Shown here: in pieces, positions 34,934 through 44,219 of the stretch
Layout: each line of letters opens with the position of its first letter
How positions within the stretch are numbered: the stretch's first letter is position 1
DNA from: Corynebacterium sp. MSK297
Lineage (GTDB): Bacteria; Actinomycetota; Actinomycetes; Mycobacteriales; Mycobacteriaceae
Assembly: GCF_030232885.1 (NCBI RefSeq)
Contig: NZ_JASPGD010000004.1
Coordinates: 1-64,000, forward strand
Reading direction: 5' to 3'
Length of the DNA stretch: 64,000 bases
Translations under genes and position numbers: made by a program
Notes under the pieces: model-generated
The model's input: only the letters and a program-made list of their open reading frames with translations
Told to the model about the DNA's origin: nothing
The model's database searches: none

Positions 34934-35922
34934 TACGCAGACCCTTCGAACAGTGTCGTTACGGAACCGTTTTCAAAGATTTCGTTGATGGTGCGTGCCA
35001 GCAACGGAGCAATGGACAAAACGGTGAGGTTGTCCCAGCCCTCGGTCGATTGCGGGATGGTGTCAGTGGTGATGACTTCTTCGGCACCACAAGTGGACAG
35101 CTTTTCGCGCGCTTGGCCGGAAAATACGCCGTGGGTACACGCGACCACCACAGATTTGGCGCCTTCATCCTTCAAAATCTTGGCTGCACCAGCAATGGTG
35201 CCGCCAGTATCAATCATGTCGTCGACCAAGATGCAGTCTTTACCCTTGACATCACCGACGACTCGGTTTGCAACGACTTCGTTGGCAACATCGACGCTGC
35301 GGGTTTTGTGCACGAACGCCATTGGGGCGCCGCCGAGAACGTTCGCCCATTTCTCGGCGACCTTGACACGGCCCGCGTCCGGAGAAACGATGCACATGTT
35401 TTCGGTTGGGTAGTGCTCTTTGATGTAGTCAGTTAGCACAGGCATCGCGTGCATGTGGTCCACCGGACCATCGAAGAAGCCCTGGATCTGGTCGGTGTGT
35501 AGGTCTACCGACACCAGACGGTCAGCACCGGCAGTTTGCAGCATGTCGGAGATCAGACGGGCAGAAATTGGCTCGCGACCTCGGTGTTTTTTATCCTGAC
35601 GTGCATATGGATAGAACGGCAAGATAGCGGTGATGCGCTTGGCGGAACCACGCTTGAGCGCATCAATCATGATGAGCTGTTCCATCAGCCACTTGTTCAG
35701 ATCGCCACCCTCGACGGTTGCGTGAGATTGCATGACGAAGCAATCTGCGCCGCGGACTGATTCCTCGAAGCGCACGAAGATTTCCCCGTTTGCGAAGTCT
35801 TCAGCGCGCATCGGGGTGATGTGGGTGTCGAGTTCTTTGGCGACGGCTTCGCCAAGATCTGGGTGTGAGCGGCCATTGAAGACCATCATGTTCTTTTGGT
35901 TCATAGCGATCTTGCCAGTCAT
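34933..35922 (-). CDS. prs: ribose-phosphate pyrophosphokinase
   Basis: Prs makes PRPP from ribose 5-phosphate and ATP for nucleotide, His, Trp and NAD synthesis. The product is 329 residues from ATG 35922 (AGAAGGG upstream). The in-frame extension to 36138 lies inside glmU DNA. Motifs: DFANGEIFVRFEESVRG, PYARQDKKHRGREPISARL, SVDLHTDQIQGFFDGPVDH, and the PRPP loop LVDDMIDTGGTI. It follows glmU by 25 nt, the conserved glmU-prs pair that links two UDP-sugar/nucleotide steps. Confidence 0.97.
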   Translation of the reverse strand: MTGKIAMNQKNMMVFNGRSHPDLGEAVAKELDTHITPMRAEDFANGEIFVRFEESVRGADCFVMQSHATVEGGDLNKWLMEQLIMIDALKRGSAKRITAILPFYPYARQDKKHRGREPISARLISDMLQTAGADRLVSVDLHTDQIQGFFDGPVDHMHAMPVLTDYIKEHYPTENMCIVSPDAGRVKVAEKWANVLGGAPMAFVHKTRSVDVANEVVANRVVGDVKGKDCILVDDMIDTGGTIAGAAKILKDEGAKSVVVACTHGVFSGQAREKLSTCGAEEVITTDTIPQSTEGWDNLTVLSIAPLLARTINEIFENGSVTTLFEGSA

Positions 35923-35947
35923 AGGATTAACCCTTCTGCTTTGGTGT

Positions 35948-37456
35948 CTACGCTTGTTCGGACCCCTGGTCACTGCCTGTGTCGGTGCTGCCATCAGTGG
36001 CCTCGCCATTGTCAGCGTGGCTCTGTTCGGCAGCTCGTGCGGCCTGCGCAGAGGAGCTGTCGGGACGCTTTTTTGCGACCCAACCCTCGATATTGCGCTG
36101 GCGACCACCCGAGACGGCCAGTGCCCCTGGCGGAACATCGTCTTTAATCACTGTACCCGCCCCAGAATAGGCGCCATCACCGACGGTCACCGGTGCGATA
36201 AACATTGTGTCGGAACCGGTGCGCACGTGATCGCCCACCACGGTGTGATTCTTGTTCACGCCGTCGTAGTTAACGAAGACCGAAGAAGCACCAATATTTG
36301 AGTGTTTACCGATGGTCGCATCACCCACGTAGGTCAGGTGCGGAACCTTGGAACCTTCGCCGATCGTGGCTTTCTTGGTCTCTACAAAACCACCGAGCTT
36401 GGCGTTATTACCCAAGTCTGTGCCTGGGCGAAGGTAGGTAAATGGTCCGACGTTCGCCTCTGCGCCAATACGTGAGCTTTCTGCGTGGGCACGGATCACC
36501 CGCGCATTCTTGCCGACGACGACATCTGTGAGTGTGCTGTCCGGTCCAATTTCCGCGCCGTCCGCGATGGAGGTTTTTCCCCACAGCTGCGTACCCGGGT
36601 GGATGGTGACGTCTTGGCCCACGGTGACATCCGCGCCAATCCAGGTGGTGGCAGGATCGACAATGGTGGCACCCCCGAGCATGGCTGCTTCTACGGTGCG
36701 GCGGTTGAATTCCTTGCCCGCTTCTGCCAGCTGTACGCGGTTGTTAACACCTGCGAGCTCGCCAGCGTCAGCTGCGACATAGGCACCGACCCCATGGCCA
36801 GCCTCGCGCGCAATAGCCAGTACGTCAGTGATATATAACTCGCCCTGCGCGTTATCCGTGTTCAGTTGTGTGAGCGCATCGCGCAGGATGGCGGCGTCGA
36901 AAGCGAAGACTCCGGAGTTGATTTCGGTAATTTCTCGGATTTCTTCCGAAGCATCTTTATGCTCGATAATTGCGGTGACCTGCTTATTATCGTCGCGCAC
37001 AATGCGGCCATAGCCGGTGGCGTCGGCAAGTTCGACGGACAACACCGTAACGCCAGCTCGTGCGGATTCATGGTGCTCGCGTAGGTGATCGAGGGTTTCC
37101 GGTCGCAGTAGCGGCACATCAGCATTGGTGACAATCACGGTGCCCTGGAAATCATCCAACCCAGCCATCGCACATTGCACCGCGTGCCCGGTGCCAAGTT
37201 GTTCTTCTTGCACGGCGGTGGTCAGCTTTGTGCCGAGCTCGTCGGCAAGCGTGTCGACGGCTGGCACTACCTGCTCACGCTGGTGGCCGACGACCACTAC
37301 GACATTGTCCGGATTTAAGCCTGCCGCGGCGTGCACACTATGGGAAAGCAGCGAGCGCCCGCCAATTTCATGCAGTGTTTTCTGGGTCGCAGATTTCATC
37401 CGTGTACCGGCGCCGGCAGCTAAGACGATGACCGCGCAGGAAGATTGTTGAGCCAC
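35948..37456 (-). CDS. glmU: bifunctional GlmU (uridyltransferase/acetyltransferase)
   Basis: GlmU acetylates glucosamine 1-phosphate and then makes UDP-N-acetylglucosamine for the cell wall and mycothiol. The product is 502 residues. The N-terminal pyrophosphorylase has LAAGAGTRMKSATQKTLHEI (about 12-31) and VTNADVPLL. The C-terminal left-handed beta-helix shows hexapeptide repeats such as IGADVTVGQDVTIHPG and NIGASSVFVNYDG. A low-complexity tail (about 455-502, Ala/Ser/Glu/Asp-rich) is typical of corynebacterial forms. It precedes prs in one transcript. Confidence 0.96.
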   Translation of the reverse strand: MAQQSSCAVIVLAAGAGTRMKSATQKTLHEIGGRSLLSHSVHAAAGLNPDNVVVVVGHQREQVVPAVDTLADELGTKLTTAVQEEQLGTGHAVQCAMAGLDDFQGTVIVTNADVPLLRPETLDHLREHHESARAGVTVLSVELADATGYGRIVRDDNKQVTAIIEHKDASEEIREITEINSGVFAFDAAILRDALTQLNTDNAQGELYITDVLAIAREAGHGVGAYVAADAGELAGVNNRVQLAEAGKEFNRRTVEAAMLGGATIVDPATTWIGADVTVGQDVTIHPGTQLWGKTSIADGAEIGPDSTLTDVVVGKNARVIRAHAESSRIGAEANVGPFTYLRPGTDLGNNAKLGGFVETKKATIGEGSKVPHLTYVGDATIGKHSNIGASSVFVNYDGVNKNHTVVGDHVRTGSDTMFIAPVTVGDGAYSGAGTVIKDDVPPGALAVSGGRQRNIEGWVAKKRPDSSSAQAARAAEQSHADNGEATDGSTDTGSDQGSEQA

Positions 37457-37545
37457 AGCGAGAATTCACTCCTGAACAAATGGGGGTTAACTAATGGCAC
37501 CAATCATAACGATGTGTTCGCACATGCGCGGTTGACCGTGGGTTT

Positions 37546-38814
37546 TTAGCCGCCTTGTGAGACTTCCGGAAGCTTGCGAGCTGCCCAAACACCGGCAAAA
37601 CCAATAAGAGACAAAAATACCAACGCCCAAGCAGGGCCTTTGAGTGCGATGACAGACGACAACGCGCCGACGCATAACAGAATCACGCCCATCAGTGTGT
37701 TTGCGGCACCTGTATAGCGGGTGCGTTGGTCGTCTTCAGCCATGTCCACGAGATAGGTCGAACGTGCCACGCGTATGGCGGCGTGACTGAGAGACACCAA
37801 GAAAAACCCCAGTGGAAATAGTACGGAATTCCAGCCGGGAGGAAGAGTCAGTGAGCTTGCTACCAGCAGCAACAGCACCAATGAGGCCGTGCCTGCGGCG
37901 ACGGACAGCACGGTCCTGGAGGAACGATCAGACCAGATCCCGGAAATCCTTCCTGCAAGCAGTGCTGAAAGACCAGAGACAAAAACAAAGGCGCCCAATT
38001 CGGCGAAACTGCTGTCGTTGAGCGCGCTCAGTGTGACGATAAATGCAGTGGATAGTGATGAGACCAAGAGCAGAGAGCGAACGACGACGAATTGCCGGAA
38101 ATGAGCGTCGTCACGTAATAGTTGCCAGGTATCGCGAAACCAAGGAAGTGCGTCGGCGGGAAGCTCTGGTTGCATGGCCTTCTTTACCGAGCGAGTATCC
38201 AAATTTTCGTCGACACGCGCGAAAGATAGCGCTGCCACACACCAACCGAGTGCGCCAATCCCAATGAGGACCGCGCCGACCCAAATAGGAATTGGGGAGG
38301 GAACGAACAACAGTGCGCCACCGACAGCGATAGTGACGATGCCCGATAGCGTGGTCGCGGTGCCGGTGACCGCGCCGCGTTGTCCTTTGCTCACAGCCCG
38401 GCCCAAAACGTCTTGCCCAGAGAGTGAAGATAAGGAACGAAAAATCGCTAGGCAGGCTAAAAGCACCACGATCGCGACGCCTAGCGAGGTCCCGCTCAGC
38501 ACCAATGCAGCGACTGCCATGAGCGTGGCACAGAGCGCTTGACCGAGTGAGCCCAGCATCCAAATTCGTTTCCGAGAGTCCTGTGATGTCACCCAACCCC
38601 GCAGTGCAGCCTGCGGGAGCATGGCTAACGACTCACGAACCGGCACCAACAAACCCGAAAATGCTGCTGGCACCCCAGCGGCGGTAAACAACCAGGGCAA
38701 GACAGTTTTGGCTGAGGCCGTCTGGTCGCCGATGTTTTGCAGCGCGTTGGCGATAGCAACATAGCGGCCATTGTGCTGCTGGTTGCGTGCGGTGTGCGGG
38801 GAGCCGGGATTCAT
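37546..38814 (-). CDS. MFS transporter
   Basis: A 422-residue major facilitator with about 12 hydrophobic helices, in two halves joined by a cytoplasmic loop (ARVDENLDTRSVKKAMQPEL region, about 208-228). Between helices 2 and 3 is RGWVTSQDSRKRIWMLG, and in the second half GRISGIWSDRSSRTVLS. Both resemble the G-x-x-x-D-R-x-x-R/K MFS signature. The substrate is not apparent. The gene is upstream of glmU on the same strand, 90 bp away, and may be cotranscribed. Confidence 0.8.
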   Translation of the reverse strand: MNPGSPHTARNQQHNGRYVAIANALQNIGDQTASAKTVLPWLFTAAGVPAAFSGLLVPVRESLAMLPQAALRGWVTSQDSRKRIWMLGSLGQALCATLMAVAALVLSGTSLGVAIVVLLACLAIFRSLSSLSGQDVLGRAVSKGQRGAVTGTATTLSGIVTIAVGGALLFVPSPIPIWVGAVLIGIGALGWCVAALSFARVDENLDTRSVKKAMQPELPADALPWFRDTWQLLRDDAHFRQFVVVRSLLLVSSLSTAFIVTLSALNDSSFAELGAFVFVSGLSALLAGRISGIWSDRSSRTVLSVAAGTASLVLLLLVASSLTLPPGWNSVLFPLGFFLVSLSHAAIRVARSTYLVDMAEDDQRTRYTGAANTLMGVILLCVGALSSVIALKGPAWALVFLSLIGFAGVWAARKLPEVSQGG

Positions 38815-39013
38815 AGTTCCAGGCTAATGGTAATGGCGAGTGTGGTGTGAATAAATCCTGGCTATGCGTTATATGGCGTTGTGTATGACCGTGGGTTTTC
38901 ATTTCTTCATGTGATTGTGTAAACTTGCAAGCCGTTGGCACGCAACTGCACATCGCCTCGATGTCATCAACCAATTATGGTCATGTCGAACGGCAATGCA
39001 GGAGTACCGACAT

Positions 39014-39085
39014 TTCCCCATGGTGTAATCGGCAACACTACGGTTTTTGGTACCGTCATTCTAGGTTCGAGTCCTGGTGGGGAAG
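39014..39085 (+). tRNA. tRNA-Gln (anticodon UUG)
   Basis: A complete 72-nt cloverleaf. The acceptor strands TTCCCCA and TGGGGAA are fully paired. The anticodon stem ACGGT/ACCGT encloses loop TTTTGGT with anticodon TTG. The T-arm is CTAGG-TTCGAGT-CCTGG, and the discriminator is G, typical for Gln. CCA is not encoded. It lies upstream of mfd and is not part of that coding region. Confidence 0.95.
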
Positions 39086-39149
39086 CTTTTTCATATCAGG
39101 GGGTAAGGCTCCAGCCATCAGCCATCTCAGTCAGGAGAATGATCCCGAA

Positions 39150-42100
39150 GTGAATATGCTCGCCGGCTTATTAAAAGTTGCTGCCAGCGATCCGAAACTC
39201 AAAGGGCTCATCAATCACGTTGGTGAACCAACCCTGCACATCACCGGCATTACACAAGCTCGCCCTTGGGCTATCGGAACCCTGGCGCACCATGCCCCCG
39301 TCGTTGTGCTCACAGCCACTGGCCGCGAAGCTGAAGACCTACAAGCAGAATTAGCTGCCATGCTGGGCAATAAAGTTGCGATGTTTCCCGCATGGGAAAC
39401 CTTGCCGCACGAGCGTTTGTCTCCGGGCGCAGATATCGTCGGCAAGCGTGCAGCCGTGCTGCATCGCTTAGACGAGCTGCAAGTTATCGTGGCCCCAGCA
39501 CGCGGATTGGCGCAGCCAGTGCTGGAATCTGTCGACGGCCGGGCGCCGATTAGCCTGACTGAAGACCAAGAATATGACTTTGACCAGCTGGTTGCTGAAT
39601 TAGAATTCCGCGCCTATTCGCACGTCGATATGGTCAGTAAAAAAGGCCAATTCGCCAAACGCGGCGGCATCGTCGATGTCTATCCCACCACCCTGGACTA
39701 TCCAGTGCGCATCGAATTCTGGGGTGATGACATCACCGATATCCGCCAGTTTTCTGTGGCAGATCAACGCACGATTTCTGAGATCGAAGTTGGCAAAGTT
39801 GATATTTTCCCGGCTCGTGAACTGCCCATTACCGATGCGGTAGCAGCGAAAGCGGAAAAACTCGCACGCGAGTATGCTTCCAATGCGACGCTAGCGGAAT
39901 TGCTCACCAAGATCTCGGAAAAGATCCCATCGGAAGGCATGGAAGCGTTGCTTCCAGTGCTGATGGATGCGCCGATGGTGTCGCTGTTGGACCTGGTGCC
40001 GGATAACACGCATGTTCTGGTCATGGACCCAGAAAAGGTGCGTCGTAGGGTAGAAGACCTGCACGATACTGATGCCGAATTCTTGGCCGCGAGCTGGGAA
40101 GCAGCAGCCATGGGGGCGGATGGTCCGGTGGCCCACAATAAACTTGACTTGTCGGCAGCAAACTACTTGTCCCTAGAACAATTAGAAGACATCACCCGGG
40201 AACGTGGCAGTTCCTGGTGGACGTTCGCCCCTCCAGGTATGTTCGCCGCAGATGAAGCAGCAACGTTGCCGCTCGAATTTGAGGCCGGTCCGCAGCCGAA
40301 AGGCGATGCCAAAGAAATCGAAGCGATGATGTCGCAGCTTCGTGCCCATTGCCAGTCGGGTGGACGCGCGGCATATATCGCCCCGGCAGCCGGTGCCATT
40401 AAACGCATGGCGGAACGATTCCGCGAAAACGGCATTTCGGCGCACGTGGCAGAACCCGGCTGGCAACCCAATGCTGGCGAGATCACGCTGTATCAGGCAT
40501 TGAGCCACGCCGGATTGGTCTTTCCGAAAGTCCGCAACCAGCATGACGGCGCGACACTGCCGCTGGTCGTGGTTACCGAAACTGATCTGACCGGTAACCG
40601 TGTCGGCGATATCGCCGGTGCCAAACGTCGGCCTGCGAAACGTCGCAACCGTGTGGACCCGCTGGCACTGAAAAAAGGCGATTTCGTCGTTCACGAAACC
40701 CACGGCATCGGCAAGTTCATCAAGATGGCTGAGCGCACCATTAATGCCGGTGGAGAAAGCTCGCGCCGTGAATATATAGTGCTGGAATACGCCGCTTCGA
40801 AGCGCGGACAACCCGCAGACCAACTGTGGGTGCCCATGGAATCACTGGACCTGCTGAGCAAATACACCGGCGGGCAAGCACCGACGCTGTCGAAAATGGG
40901 CGGATCGGACTGGAAAAACACCAAGAAAAAGGCGCGCGCAGCGGTCCGCGAAATCGCTGGCGAGCTGGTGCAACTTTATGCGAAGCGCCAAGCCGCGCCG
41001 GGATATTCTTTTGCCCCGGATTCTCCTTGGCAAGCGGAGATGGAAGATAACTTCCCGTTCGTAGAAACCGAAGACCAGATGCTGGCCATTGAAGCGGTGA
41101 AAGCGGATATGGAATCATCCGTCCCGATGGACCGCGTTGTCGTCGGAGACGTTGGTTATGGCAAAACCGAGGTTGCGGTGCGTGCTGCTTTCAAAGCGGT
41201 GCAAGATGGAAAGCAAGTTGCGGTGTTGGTGCCGACCACGCTGTTGGCACAGCAGCATTACGACACGTTTGCTGAACGCATGGCAGGCTTCCCAGTTGAG
41301 ATGCGGGTGCTTTCGCGGTTTAGTACCGCGGGAGAAGCCAAGCAGATCATTAAAGAGCTTGCCAACGGCACCGTCGATATCGTGATTGGTACTCACCGGT
41401 TGCTGCAGACTGGCGTGCAGTGGAAAAACCTCGGCTTGATCGTCGTGGATGAGGAACAGCGCTTCGGTGTGGAGCACAAAGAACACATCAAGGCATTACG
41501 TTCATCTGTCGACGTGCTCACGATGTCTGCGACTCCAATCCCACGCACCCTGGAGATGTCGATGGCGGGCATCCGGGAAATGTCGACGATCCTTACTCCA
41601 CCGGAAGACCGGCACCCGATCCTGACGTATGTCGGTGCCTACGAAGACAAACAGGTTGCGGCTGCGATCCGCCGCGAGCTGTTACGCGATGGTCAGACCT
41701 TTGTGATTCACAACAAGGTCGCGGACATCGAGAAAAAGGCCCGGGAAATCCGCGAACTGGTGCCAGAAGCCCGCGTCGTCGTTGCCCACGGGCAAATGAA
41801 CGAGGACCTGCTGGAACGTACTGTGCAGGGGTTTTGGGATCGCGAATATGACGTGCTGGTATGCACCACGATCGTGGAAACCGGATTGGATATCGCTAAT
41901 GCCAACACTTTGATCGTGGAAAATGCCCACCAGATGGGGCTGTCACAGTTGCACCAGCTGCGCGGTCGCGTTGGACGCTCCCGTGAGCGTGGCTACGCCT
42001 ACTTCTTGTACCCGCAAGGAGCCACACTTTCTGAGACCAGCTATGACCGCTTGGCGACGATCGCGCAAAACAATGATCTCGGTGCCGGTATGGCAGTGGC

Positions 42101-42890
42101 CATGAAAGACCTGGAAATGCGCGGTGCCGGAAACGTGCTGGGCGCGCAACAATCTGGTCATATCGCAGGCGTCGGCTTCGATATGTATGTCCGGTTGGTC
42201 GGCGAAGCTGTTGAAACCTTCAAAGCGCTTTCCCGCGGCGAAACACTGGATGCCACAGATCAGTCGCCGAAAGAAATTCGTATTGACTTGCCGGTGGATG
42301 CACACATCCCGGAACACTATATTTCTTCGGAACGCCTGCGTTTGGAGGTTTACCGCAAGCTGGCGTCGTCACAGGATAATAAAGACCTACGTCTCGTTGT
42401 CGAAGAAATGGAAGATCGCTACGGCCCGATCCCGGAAGAGGTCGAGCGTTTGCTGGCGGTGGCACGCCTGCGCCACCAAGCTCGGCGCGCCGGGGTCACC
42501 GACATCATGGTGCAAGGAACACGAATCAAAGTGGGCCCGGTGGAATTGCCGGATTCCAAGCAAGTGCGTTTGAAACGCACACACCCTGGTGCGAATTACC
42601 GTGCAGCCGCCAAAGCGATCCAGCTACCGTTCCCGAAGGCTGGTCGAGGCAACGTGACAGACCCGAAGTTGCGCGATGTGGAACTCCTGCAGTGGATGGC
42701 GGATTTCCTGAGCGAGATATTTGATGTGGAACCCACTGATGTCTCTGGTAGCACGAAGCCGAAAACACTCGTGCAGGAAACCGCTGGGGCTAACTCCGGT
42801 GCCGTGGGTAAAGCCACGACGCGGCGTAAAGGCGCAGCTAAGGCGCGGGCACACAACGGTGGTGGATCCGTGTTTTCCCTTAGCGAATAG
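39150..42890 (+). CDS. mfd: transcription-repair coupling factor Mfd
   Basis: Mfd removes RNA polymerase stalled at DNA damage and recruits the UvrABC system. The product is 1246 residues from GTG 39150 (AGGAG 12 nt before). The frame is open upstream through the tRNA gene but not coding there. Order: UvrB-like domains (about 1-500), the RNAP-interacting domain (KKGDFVVHETHGIGKFIKM), and RecG-like helicase motifs VVGDVGYGKTEVA (Walker A), VDEEQRFG (DEEQ box), SATPIPRTLEM and QLRGRVGRSRERGYAYFLYP. The C-terminal TRCF domain is followed by a basic Ala/Lys-rich tail. Confidence 0.96.
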   Translation: MNMLAGLLKVAASDPKLKGLINHVGEPTLHITGITQARPWAIGTLAHHAPVVVLTATGREAEDLQAELAAMLGNKVAMFPAWETLPHERLSPGADIVGKRAAVLHRLDELQVIVAPARGLAQPVLESVDGRAPISLTEDQEYDFDQLVAELEFRAYSHVDMVSKKGQFAKRGGIVDVYPTTLDYPVRIEFWGDDITDIRQFSVADQRTISEIEVGKVDIFPARELPITDAVAAKAEKLAREYASNATLAELLTKISEKIPSEGMEALLPVLMDAPMVSLLDLVPDNTHVLVMDPEKVRRRVEDLHDTDAEFLAASWEAAAMGADGPVAHNKLDLSAANYLSLEQLEDITRERGSSWWTFAPPGMFAADEAATLPLEFEAGPQPKGDAKEIEAMMSQLRAHCQSGGRAAYIAPAAGAIKRMAERFRENGISAHVAEPGWQPNAGEITLYQALSHAGLVFPKVRNQHDGATLPLVVVTETDLTGNRVGDIAGAKRRPAKRRNRVDPLALKKGDFVVHETHGIGKFIKMAERTINAGGESSRREYIVLEYAASKRGQPADQLWVPMESLDLLSKYTGGQAPTLSKMGGSDWKNTKKKARAAVREIAGELVQLYAKRQAAPGYSFAPDSPWQAEMEDNFPFVETEDQMLAIEAVKADMESSVPMDRVVVGDVGYGKTEVAVRAAFKAVQDGKQVAVLVPTTLLAQQHYDTFAERMAGFPVEMRVLSRFSTAGEAKQIIKELANGTVDIVIGTHRLLQTGVQWKNLGLIVVDEEQRFGVEHKEHIKALRSSVDVLTMSATPIPRTLEMSMAGIREMSTILTPPEDRHPILTYVGAYEDKQVAAAIRRELLRDGQTFVIHNKVADIEKKAREIRELVPEARVVVAHGQMNEDLLERTVQGFWDREYDVLVCTTIVETGLDIANANTLIVENAHQMGLSQLHQLRGRVGRSRERGYAYFLYPQGATLSETSYDRLATIAQNNDLGAGMAVAMKDLEMRGAGNVLGAQQSGHIAGVGFDMYVRLVGEAVETFKALSRGETLDATDQSPKEIRIDLPVDAHIPEHYISSERLRLEVYRKLASSQDNKDLRLVVEEMEDRYGPIPEEVERLLAVARLRHQARRAGVTDIMVQGTRIKVGPVELPDSKQVRLKRTHPGANYRAAAKAIQLPFPKAGRGNVTDPKLRDVELLQWMADFLSEIFDVEPTDVSGSTKPKTLVQETAGANSGAVGKATTRRKGAAKARAHNGGGSVFSLSE

Positions 42891-42904
42891 GTGGTGGCGC
42901 GACG

Positions 42905-43513
42905 ATGTTGGATTTTGGTGCAGACGCAGATATCGTTGCTCCACAATTATTGGGCTGCACGTTATCCTATGGACCCGTGACGATTGAGATCACGGAGGTG
43001 GAAGCCTATCTGCATGGCACCGACGAAGCTGCGCACAGTTTCCGTGGCAAAACGCCCGCCAATGCCGCATTGTGGGGGCCAGGTGGCCATCTTTATGTTT
43101 ATATCTCGTATGGAATTCACCGCTGCTGCAATCTGGTGTGTGGACCAGACGGCACTGGTCAGGGATGTTTGATCCGTGCCGGACGCGTGCTTAGCGGCGA
43201 GGAGGAGGCGCGAAGCCGCAGAGGTGAGGTGAGTTTTGCGCGGCTAGCGTCTGGGCCGGGTAACGTTGGCAAGGCCTTGGGGCTTGGCATCGAGCACAAT
43301 CATCTTCCCGTGCACCAGATTCCAAGTGAGGCCGTCGACACGCATGTTTCTGCCGACGCACCGAGGCATCCGCGACTTGGGGCACGCGCACAGGAACCAG
43401 AATGGGTCGCTGGGCCGCGCATCGGCATTTCGAAAAATGTAGATGCCCCGTTGCGGTTTTGGATTCCAGGTGATCAGACTGTTACCAGCCCGAAGCGCCC
43501 GCCGAAGAAGTAG
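42905..43513 (+). CDS. mpg: DNA-3-methyladenine glycosylase (AAG/MPG family)
   Basis: A 202-residue base-excision glycosylase that removes alkylated purines. The N-terminal LLGCTLSYGPVTIEITEVEAY contains the catalytic Glu in EVEAY. Then come AAHSFRGKTPANAALWGPGG, the intercalating Tyr region YVYISYGIHRCCN, GCLIRAGRVLSG and SGPGNVGKALGL. It starts 15 nt after mfd, so two DNA-repair genes share a transcript. There is no clear ribosome site before the ATG. Confidence 0.93.
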   Translation: MLDFGADADIVAPQLLGCTLSYGPVTIEITEVEAYLHGTDEAAHSFRGKTPANAALWGPGGHLYVYISYGIHRCCNLVCGPDGTGQGCLIRAGRVLSGEEEARSRRGEVSFARLASGPGNVGKALGLGIEHNHLPVHQIPSEAVDTHVSADAPRHPRLGARAQEPEWVAGPRIGISKNVDAPLRFWIPGDQTVTSPKRPPKK

Positions 43514-43619
43514 CCCGGTTTCCTAGGGCCGGTGTATTAAGATAGAGCGGAACAAAAGTGACCCCATACCAGGCATAGTGACCGACTGCCTGATCCGCTC
43601 CAAGAAAGGAGCTGCACCA

Positions 43620-44219
43620 GTGCGCGCAGATGCCCAAGCCAACCGTGAAGCCATTATTCGGGCTTCTCATCGTCTGTTCCGGCAACAGGGGATTGATGTG
43701 ACATTTCGCGCCATCGCTGCGGAGGCCGAGGTTGGCGTGGCCACAGTGCACCGGAATTTTCCGGACCGGTGGGCATTAATTTTGGCAGTTGGTGATTACG
43801 TCTACACGCAACACCGCGAAATCATCGAAAAATATGATGCGCGCTGGGATGACGACCCGTGGCAAGCGTGGACCAATGTGGTTGTCGAACTCGTGGAACA
43901 GGGAATAGGCCCGTTGAGCGAGCAGGTATCGCGGTATGCCGAACGCGAAGACCTCGTCGAACAATTCGCCAGCGTGGTGCGCAACCGCGATATGCAACCA
44001 TTCGAAAAATTACTGGCAAAGGCCGCGCACCACGGTTTTGTATCGGAGGATTTGCACGCCAAACGTTTTATTATCACCATCGGCGTGCTGTCCCGGAAAC
44101 TCACCAGCGTGGCTAGCGATATTCTTCCTGACCACCAGCGGTGGATGACGCAGCTGGTGCTTGCAGGCCTTGCACAAGCACCTACGACTGTCGAGTTGCG
44201 CCGGGTAGATCCCGAATAA
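43620..44219 (+). CDS. TetR/AcrR family regulator
   Basis: A 199-residue transcription factor. GTG 43620 is chosen because AAAGGAG lies 8 nt before it. The frame from 43578 is open but has no site. The N-terminal helix-turn-helix (about 5-52) includes REAIIRASHRLFRQQGIDV, FRAIAAEAEVGVATVHRNFP and DRWALILAVGDYV, as in TetR. The all-helical C-terminal ligand domain is not diagnostic. Its 3' end overlaps the convergent FAD-protein gene by 38 nt. The target genes are unknown. Confidence 0.88.
   Translation: MRADAQANREAIIRASHRLFRQQGIDVTFRAIAAEAEVGVATVHRNFPDRWALILAVGDYVYTQHREIIEKYDARWDDDPWQAWTNVVVELVEQGIGPLSEQVSRYAEREDLVEQFASVVRNRDMQPFEKLLAKAAHHGFVSEDLHAKRFIITIGVLSRKLTSVASDILPDHQRWMTQLVLAGLAQAPTTVELRRVDPE

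Noticed and set aside
39139..39153. Four-codon leader peptide (MIPK) before mfd
   Set aside because: The AGGAG lies only one nt before this ATG, too close to initiate. The frame probably arises by chance.
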